Part shown: positions 59,562 to 64,000 of the stretch, piece after piece | Layout: each line of letters opens with the position of its first letter | Numbering within the stretch: the first letter of the stretch is position 1 | DNA from: Mesorhizobium sp. M8A.F.Ca.ET.218.01.1.1 | Lineage (GTDB): Bacteria > Pseudomonadota > Alphaproteobacteria > Rhizobiales > Rhizobiaceae | Reading direction: 5' to 3' | DNA: 64,000 bases | Assembly: GCF_004791165.1 (NCBI RefSeq) | Contig: NZ_SRUZ01000006.1 | Span: 124,001 to 188,000 of the forward strand | Position numbers and translations under genes: made by a program | Notes under the pieces: generated by a model | What the model was told of the DNA's origin: nothing | Databases searched by the model: none | Seen by the model: the letters and a program-made list of their open reading frames with translations, nothing else

Positions 59562-60461
59562 ATGGACACACTGACCCGCATGCGCGCCTTCATCGACGTC
59601 GTCGAGGCCGAGGGCTTTTCGGCGGCGGCGCGCAAGATCGGCCGCTCCAAGGCGCTGCTGTCGAAATATGTGCGCGAGCTGGAGGACGAACTCGGCGCGC
59701 TGCTCTTGAACCGCACGACGCGCCAGTTCTCGATGACGGAGGCCGGCCACACCTACTACCGTCGCGCCTCCGAGATCGTGCGCGAAGTCGACAGCCTGGC
59801 CGACGCCGTGCGCGAGTCCTCCGGCGATGTGCGCGGCCGCATCAAGCTGTCGGCGCCACGCACCTTCGCCGACGCGCCGATCGGCCAGTCGCTGATCGAC
59901 TTTGCCAAGCAGTATCCCGACATCGTGCTCGACATCCAGCTCGACGACCGCTTCGTCGATCTCGTCGAGGAAGGCTTCGACCTCGCGGTGCGCATCTCGC
60001 GGCTGGAGAATTCGTCGCTGATCGCAAGGCGCCTGGCGCCGTTCTCGATCAAGCTCTGCGGTTCTCCCGAACTGATCGCCAAGCATGGCATGCCGACACG
60101 GCCGCAGGATCTCAGCCACATGCCCTGCATCGTCGACACCAATGGCCGCGGACTGAACAACTGGCCGTTCAAGGGCGACAATGGCGACCCGGTGAGCATT
60201 GCCGTGTCGGGCCCGATCGAGGTCAACAGCCCGATGGCGGCGCGCGCCGCGGCCCTGTCGGGTCTTGGATTTTGCATCCTGCCGGATTTCATCGCCGCGC
60301 CTGACCTCAAGAGCGGCCAATTGGTGGCGGTGCTCGACGACCGCATCCTATCGGGCGGCGGCATCTTCGCCGTCTACCCGCATCGCCGCTATCTGCCGGC
60401 GAAGGTGCGCGTTTTCGTCGACTTCCTGGTGCAGTGGTTCAGGACGCGTGAGAGCGCCTGA
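59562..60461 (+). CDS. LysR family transcriptional regulator
   Basis: A 299-aa LysR-type protein. The N-terminal winged HTH is MDTLTRMRAFIDVVEAEGFS, AAARKIGRSKALLSKYVREL, EDELGALLLNRTTRQFSMTE; the effector-binding domain follows (RGRIKLSAPRTFADAPIGQS; LLNRT and PEL-type strands). It is of the AaeR/PA subgroup that regulates neighbouring or distant catabolic genes. The target is not obvious: it is in line with, not divergent from, the amidase. Confidence 0.9.
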   Translation: MDTLTRMRAFIDVVEAEGFSAAARKIGRSKALLSKYVRELEDELGALLLNRTTRQFSMTEAGHTYYRRASEIVREVDSLADAVRESSGDVRGRIKLSAPRTFADAPIGQSLIDFAKQYPDIVLDIQLDDRFVDLVEEGFDLAVRISRLENSSLIARRLAPFSIKLCGSPELIAKHGMPTRPQDLSHMPCIVDTNGRGLNNWPFKGDNGDPVSIAVSGPIEVNSPMAARAAALSGLGFCILPDFIAAPDLKSGQLVAVLDDRILSGGGIFAVYPHRRYLPAKVRVFVDFLVQWFRTRESA

Positions 60462-60474
60462 CCTGCCTCAGGCC

Positions 60475-60507
60475 TCGAGGCGCGTCGCGCCGCGAAGCGC
60501 TTTGAGT
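60475..60507. repeat. Imperfect inverted repeat after lysR
   Basis: CTCGAGGCGCGTCGCG pairs imperfectly with CGCGAAGCGCTTTGAG around a short loop. Read on the minus strand it starts CTCAAAGCGCTTCGCG, which is the same start as the repeat before lysR (CTCAAAGCGCGTCGCG). The two therefore look like members of one repeat family flanking the regulator gene. Confidence 0.6.
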
Positions 60508-60641
60508 TCTCGTTGCGTGCGTGCCGTTGTCCCTGAACCGCCGCGCACTTTTGGGTGACATGCGCCGACAGTCCCAATTTCGCCCCCTTTCTGGTAACCT
60601 TCGGCAACTCTTTCCGAAAGCCAAGGGAATCGCGACCGCGA

Positions 60642-61310
60642 ATGTATTTGAAACGGCACGCAATCACGCTGGCTTCGGCCTTGGCGGCGACTTTCGCCGC
60701 GACGGGACCGGCCGAGGTGCATCCGCACGTCTTCGCCGAGGCACGCCTCGACGTGATCCTGGCCCCGGATCACCAAAGTGTGAAAGCGCTGCGCCATCTC
60801 TGGCGCTTCGACGATCTGTTTTCGAGTACGGTGATGATGGAGTTCGACAAGAACTCCGACCTGAAGCTTGACGACAAGGAGCTGAAGGAGGTCGCCGACA
60901 CGGTCCACGCCTCGCTGGCCGAGTTCAATTACTTCCAGCTCGTCACGCAGGACGGCAAGGACGTGGCGATGACGCCGCCGCCCCACCTGATGGCCAATTT
61001 CGACAACGACCAGTTGATCATCCTGTTCGAGTCCGAGCCGAAGGCGCCGATCAAGCTGACCGGCAAGATCGACATCGGCGTCTATGATCCGACGTTCTAC
61101 ACCGCGATCGACTTCACCGAGGATTCCAACATCACGGTCGAGGGCCTGCCCTCGAACTGTGCCAGCAAGGTGGTCCGTCCTGATCCGGACGAAGCGATCA
61201 AGGAAAACCAGAAGACCCTGACGGATGCCTTCTTCAACGATCCGACAGGCACCGACATGAGCAAGATCTTCGCCACCAAGCTCGAACTGACCTGTCAGCC
61301 AGAAGGATGA
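60642..61310 (+). CDS. DUF1007 periplasmic protein of the NicO pair
   Basis: A 222-aa protein with an N-terminal signal region (ITLASALAATFAATGPAEVH), then HPHVFAEARLDVILAPDHQS, the metal-coordinating-looking His pair typical of DUF1007, and a two-domain body. Proteins of this type are encoded just before NicO-type nickel/cobalt transporters, as here with a 4-nt overlap, and are thought to deliver or sense the metal. ATG 60642 is at the signal peptide; earlier starts lack support. Confidence 0.87.
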   Translation: MYLKRHAITLASALAATFAATGPAEVHPHVFAEARLDVILAPDHQSVKALRHLWRFDDLFSSTVMMEFDKNSDLKLDDKELKEVADTVHASLAEFNYFQLVTQDGKDVAMTPPPHLMANFDNDQLIILFESEPKAPIKLTGKIDIGVYDPTFYTAIDFTEDSNITVEGLPSNCASKVVRPDPDEAIKENQKTLTDAFFNDPTGTDMSKIFATKLELTCQPEG

Positions 61311-62488
61311 ACCCGGTGACGAAACCGTCCCTGCGTTTGGCATTCGGCCTGTTGGCCATCGCTTTTGCCACGATGCATTTCGCCAATGCCGCGCACGCCC
61401 AGAGTTCGCTCGGCATCGGCGTCAATGATGGCATGGCGCCCAGCACCGGTCCGTTCGCCCACATCCTGATGTGGATCAACCTCAGGCAGCAGGAATTCTA
61501 TCGCGCGCTGGCGACGGCCATGAAGGCGATGCGCCAGGACAATAGCAAGCTCTGGGTGCTCATCGGCCTGTCCTTCGCCTATGGCATTTTCCACGCCGCC
61601 GGCCCCGGTCACGGCAAGGCGGTGATCTCCTCCTACATGGTGGCCAACGAAGTGGCGCTGAAGCGCGGCATCCTGTTGTCCTTCGTCTCGGCGCTGCTGC
61701 AGGGCCTGACGGCGATCCTGGTGATGCTGCTTGCCTATTTCGTCCTGCGCGGCACCACGATCTCGATGACCGATGCGGCCTGGTTCATGGAGATCATGAG
61801 CTTTGCCCTAGTCACCCTCTTCGGCGCCTGGCTTCTGTGGCGCAAGCTCGGCCCCGCCGTCCTGCACCTGTTTGGCAAGGGGCCGGCCTACAGCCTGTCG
61901 GCGGCCCATGCCGGCCATTCGCATGGGGCTCATTCCCATGGCCACTCGCATGCAGGCCATTCGCAGGCCGCCGGCCATTCGCATGCCGCTCATTCGCACG
62001 CGCTGCACGCGTATGACGATCACGACCATGTGCATGACCATTCACACGATCATCACGACCATGGCGCGCACGATCACGCGCATCATGACCATGCGATCGG
62101 CGAGGTCTGCGAAACTTGCGGCCATTCGCACGCGCCCGATCCGGCAATGCTGTCCGGTGACCGCTTCGACTGGCGCACCGCCTGGTCGGCGGTAGCGGCG
62201 GTCGGCATCCGCCCCTGCTCCGGTGCGTTGATCGTACTCAGCTTCGCGCTGCTGAACGGGCTCTGGCTCGGCGGCCTGCTGTCGGTGCTGGCGATGTCGA
62301 TTGGAACCGCCATCACCGTCTCGGCGCTGGCGACGATGGCCGTGACCGCCAAGAACTGGGCGGTCTATTTCGCCGGCGACGGCCGCATGGGCAACCGCAT
62401 CCACTCGATCGTCGAGATCGGCGGCGCGGCCTTCGTGTTCCTGTTTGGACTGCTGCTGCTGTCGGCGAGCCTGACAGGCGGCGTCTAG
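61307..62488 (+). CDS. NicO/RcnA-like nickel/cobalt exporter
   Basis: An inner-membrane metal exporter of 393 aa. Motifs: FAYGIFHAAGPGHGKAVISS in the first helices and VGIRPCSGALIVLSFALLNG later. Between them lies a very His-rich cytoplasmic or periplasmic loop (about residues 195-275) with many HSH/HGH/DHDH units, the usual metal-binding loop of this family. It is probably a Ni/Co efflux protein; import is the alternative. It overlaps the DUF1007 gene by 4 nt. Confidence 0.9.
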   Translation: MNPVTKPSLRLAFGLLAIAFATMHFANAAHAQSSLGIGVNDGMAPSTGPFAHILMWINLRQQEFYRALATAMKAMRQDNSKLWVLIGLSFAYGIFHAAGPGHGKAVISSYMVANEVALKRGILLSFVSALLQGLTAILVMLLAYFVLRGTTISMTDAAWFMEIMSFALVTLFGAWLLWRKLGPAVLHLFGKGPAYSLSAAHAGHSHGAHSHGHSHAGHSQAAGHSHAAHSHALHAYDDHDHVHDHSHDHHDHGAHDHAHHDHAIGEVCETCGHSHAPDPAMLSGDRFDWRTAWSAVAAVGIRPCSGALIVLSFALLNGLWLGGLLSVLAMSIGTAITVSALATMAVTAKNWAVYFAGDGRMGNRIHSIVEIGGAAFVFLFGLLLLSASLTGGV

Positions 62489-62523
62489 GCCTCCACCACG
62501 ATCGAACGGGTGGCTGCGGACCT

Positions 62524-63501
62524 CTAACCAGGTACCTTGCCGCCCAGCTCATCCTCGATATGGGCGCGGATGATCTCGTCAAAGCTGGTTTCAGCGGCAA
62601 AGCCGAGCTCCCGAGAGCGTCGCGCCTCGAAGCGGGTCGGCCAGCCCTTGACGATCGCCCAGATCGTCTCGTCTGGCACCTCGCGGATCAGGCTCACCGC
62701 CTTGGCGCCGGCAACGCGCTGCAGCGCCTCGATCTGCTCGCCGACAGTGACGACGACGCCCGGCATCGTCAGATTGCGGCGCGGCCCGACGGCGCTGCCG
62801 TCGATCTCGGCCGCGTGGATCAGGAAATTCACCGCCGAGCGCGGGCTGGCATGGGTGTGCACGACCGAGCGCGGCACCGGCAGGATCGCCTCATGGCCGC
62901 TCAGCGGTTCGCGGATGATGCCGGAGAAGAAGCCGGAGGCCGCCTTGTTGGGCTTGCCGGGCCGCACGCAGATCGTCGGCAGCCGGATGCCGATGCCGTC
63001 GAAGAAGCCGCGCCTGGAATAGTCGGCCAGCAGTGCCTCGCTCATCTGCTTCTGAGTGCCGTAGGAGGTCAGCGGCGTCGGATGGAATTCATCGGGTATG
63101 ACATCCGGGAACGGCGCGCCGAACACCGCGATCGACGAGGTGAAGACGACGCGCGGCGCGAATCCGCCCAGGCGGATGGCGTCGAACAGCGCGCGCGTGC
63201 CGTCGAGGTTGACGCGGTAGCCGAGGTCGAAATTCGCTTCCGCCTCACCCGACACGACGCCGGCGAGATGAAAGACGACATCGGGACGTGATGCGACCAG
63301 GCTCTCGGCGGCGCCTGCTTCGGCAAGGTCACCCGTGTGCAGTGCCACGCTGACGCCGTCCATGGCCGGCGCCTGCGGTGGCACGATGTCGTGCAGATCG
63401 AGCGCGGTGATCTTCTTGCCCCGCAGCGTGCCGTCCTTGGCCAGCCGGGCGATGAGCTTGCGGCCGACCATGCCCGCGGCGCCAGTGATCAGAATGCGCA
63501 T
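62524..63501 (-). CDS. denD: D-erythronate dehydrogenase
   Basis: A 325-aa extended SDR. The Rossmann motif is MRILITGAAGMVGRKLIARL; the catalytic Ser and YxxxK occur in FTSSIAVFGAP and YGTQKQM (YGTQK). LPTICVRPGKPNKAASGFFS and SGHEAILPVPRSVVHTHASP are typical of DenD, which oxidises D-erythronate to 2-dehydroerythronate as the first step toward glycerone phosphate. The rest of the den pathway is not in this window. It follows a small membrane protein gene 12 bp upstream. Confidence 0.88.
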   Translation of the reverse strand: MRILITGAAGMVGRKLIARLAKDGTLRGKKITALDLHDIVPPQAPAMDGVSVALHTGDLAEAGAAESLVASRPDVVFHLAGVVSGEAEANFDLGYRVNLDGTRALFDAIRLGGFAPRVVFTSSIAVFGAPFPDVIPDEFHPTPLTSYGTQKQMSEALLADYSRRGFFDGIGIRLPTICVRPGKPNKAASGFFSGIIREPLSGHEAILPVPRSVVHTHASPRSAVNFLIHAAEIDGSAVGPRRNLTMPGVVVTVGEQIEALQRVAGAKAVSLIREVPDETIWAIVKGWPTRFEARRSRELGFAAETSFDEIIRAHIEDELGGKVPG

Positions 63502-63513
63502 GTCCGATATCCC

Positions 63514-63726
63514 TTACTTGTCCCGATTTTTGCGCTGGGTGCGCGCGCGCAGCCAGAACACCAAGAAAAACGCCAGCACGAAGACGGTGCCGAAGATACC
63601 CGCCAGCACGGTCGAAAAACTGCCGAGTGCCAACATCATGGTCGGCAGGTAGAAGGCGGCAATGCCGAACACAAGCATGATCCAGACCGCCGCGATGGCC
63701 GCATTGCGCGTGTCACGGTCCATCAT
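63514..63726 (-). CDS. Small two-helix membrane protein upstream of denD
   Basis: A 70-aa protein with two membrane helices (AAIAAVWIMLVFGIAAFYLP; STVLAGIFGTVFVLAFFLVF) and a basic C-terminus (RARTQRKNRDK). No known function. It ends 12 bp before denD and is probably in the same operon. The second codon is also ATG, so the start may be 63723. Confidence 0.75.
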   Translation of the reverse strand: MMDRDTRNAAIAAVWIMLVFGIAAFYLPTMMLALGSFSTVLAGIFGTVFVLAFFLVFWLRARTQRKNRDK

Positions 63727-63787
63727 GCCGCACCGGAGCGGGGGGCGTTGATCGGGCTGAGTTTCAAAGCTGGAGAACTCCTGAGGC

Positions 63788-63817
63788 AGGTCCGATCGAA
63801 GGTCATCGATCGGACCT
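63788..63817. repeat. 12-bp perfect inverted repeat over the CDF stop codon
   Basis: AGGTCCGATCGA (63788-63799) and TCGATCGGACCT (63806-63817) pair perfectly around 6 nt. The right arm overlaps the stop codon of the cation-efflux gene. No T-run follows, so it may be a Rho-assisted terminator or a regulatory palindrome. Confidence 0.6.
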
Positions 63818-64000
63818 AGTGATAGTGACCGTGATGCGCAGCCGCATCGTGCCCATGCTGATGCTCATGATCGTGGTCGTCACCATCGTCGGCGCACTGG
63901 CCGAATTCCGGTTCCACGGTGGCATGGCTGATGCCGTGTTCGCTGGCAAGCCGCTTCTTGATGGCGCTGACGGCCTGATGCGCATCGACGCCCTCGTTGA
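63816..64000 (-). CDS. C-terminus of a cation diffusion facilitator (partial)
   Basis: The frame is open from the right edge to a TAG at 63816-63818, with about 60 residues visible. The sequence AHQAVSAIKKRLASEHGISH then ATVEPEF is the C-terminal metal-chaperone-like domain of CDF zinc/cobalt exporters, and it ends in a His-rich tail (HDHEHQHGHD, HHGHYH). The N-terminal membrane part lies outside the window. Near the NicO exporter, it gives this end of the window a metal-efflux theme. Confidence 0.8.
   Translation of the reverse strand, partial: NEGVDAHQAVSAIKKRLASEHGISHATVEPEFGQCADDGDDHDHEHQHGHDAAAHHGHYH

Noticed and set aside
61890..62110. Tandem CAT/CAC-rich repeats as a possible CRISPR-like or satellite array
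   Set aside because: These are codons of the His-rich metal-binding loop in the NicO exporter; there are no regular spacers.

Overview
The window comes from a GC-rich alphaproteobacterium of the order Rhizobiales, and Mesorhizobium is the best guess. The basis is gene content: VisN/VisR and Rem as flagellar master regulators, the rhizobial motility proteins MotC, MotD/FliK and MotE, FlaF and FlbT, and a copy of an intergenic palindrome family I associate with Rhizobiales genomes. I see no tRNA, rRNA, CRISPR array, transposase or integrase.

Layout. (1) 1-3649: an amidohydrolase running off the left edge, divergent from a TetR regulator and an acetylpolyamine amidohydrolase. (2) 4120-55351: one large flagellar locus. 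visN-visR point right. A 144-aa unknown, flhB, fliG, fliN, fliM and motA point left. A long rightward block follows: a DUF1217 protein, flgF, fliI, an unknown membrane protein, flgBC, fliE, flgGAI, motE, flgH, fliLP, two flagellins, fliF, fliH, motB, motC, fliK, a lytic transglycosylase, rem, flgEKL, flaF, flbT, flgD and fliQ, then flhA, fliR, a FliJ-like protein, flgJ, a FlgN-like protein and a FliL-like unknown. Many neighbours overlap by 4 nt, so translational coupling is likely.

(3) Two stretches of unrelated cargo interrupt that locus. Between fliQ and flhA (36972-46861) lie an asparagine synthase, an MFS exporter with a C-terminal extension, an AT-richer three-gene unit (DUF488 plus two unknowns), a ClC channel with CBS domains, a cupin, an NAD-dependent epimerase divergent from a MarR regulator with an 18-bp perfect palindrome between them, and a small monooxygenase. 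Between the FliJ-like gene and flgJ (50084-53788) lies an AT-richer two-gene unit on the minus strand: a multi-spanning coiled-coil membrane protein and a membrane-anchored protein with two PAN/apple-like segments. These AT-richer units are the most likely places for an undescribed system.

(4) 55352-64000: an SCP2-domain protein, a GNAT acetyltransferase, an ornithine/lysine decarboxylase with a long leader, an amidase, a LysR regulator bracketed by two related inverted repeats, a DUF1007 plus NicO nickel/cobalt exporter pair, D-erythronate dehydrogenase with a small membrane protein, and the His-rich C-terminus of a cation diffusion facilitator.

How the genes work together: by analogy with Sinorhizobium, VisN/VisR activate rem, and Rem activates the structural genes. 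FlaF and FlbT control flagellin output after transcription. Both flagellin leaders carry a stem-loop just upstream of the ribosome-binding site, which would be natural FlbT targets. Coordinates come from reading the sequence by hand; functional calls rest on remembered family motifs and were not checked by database search.
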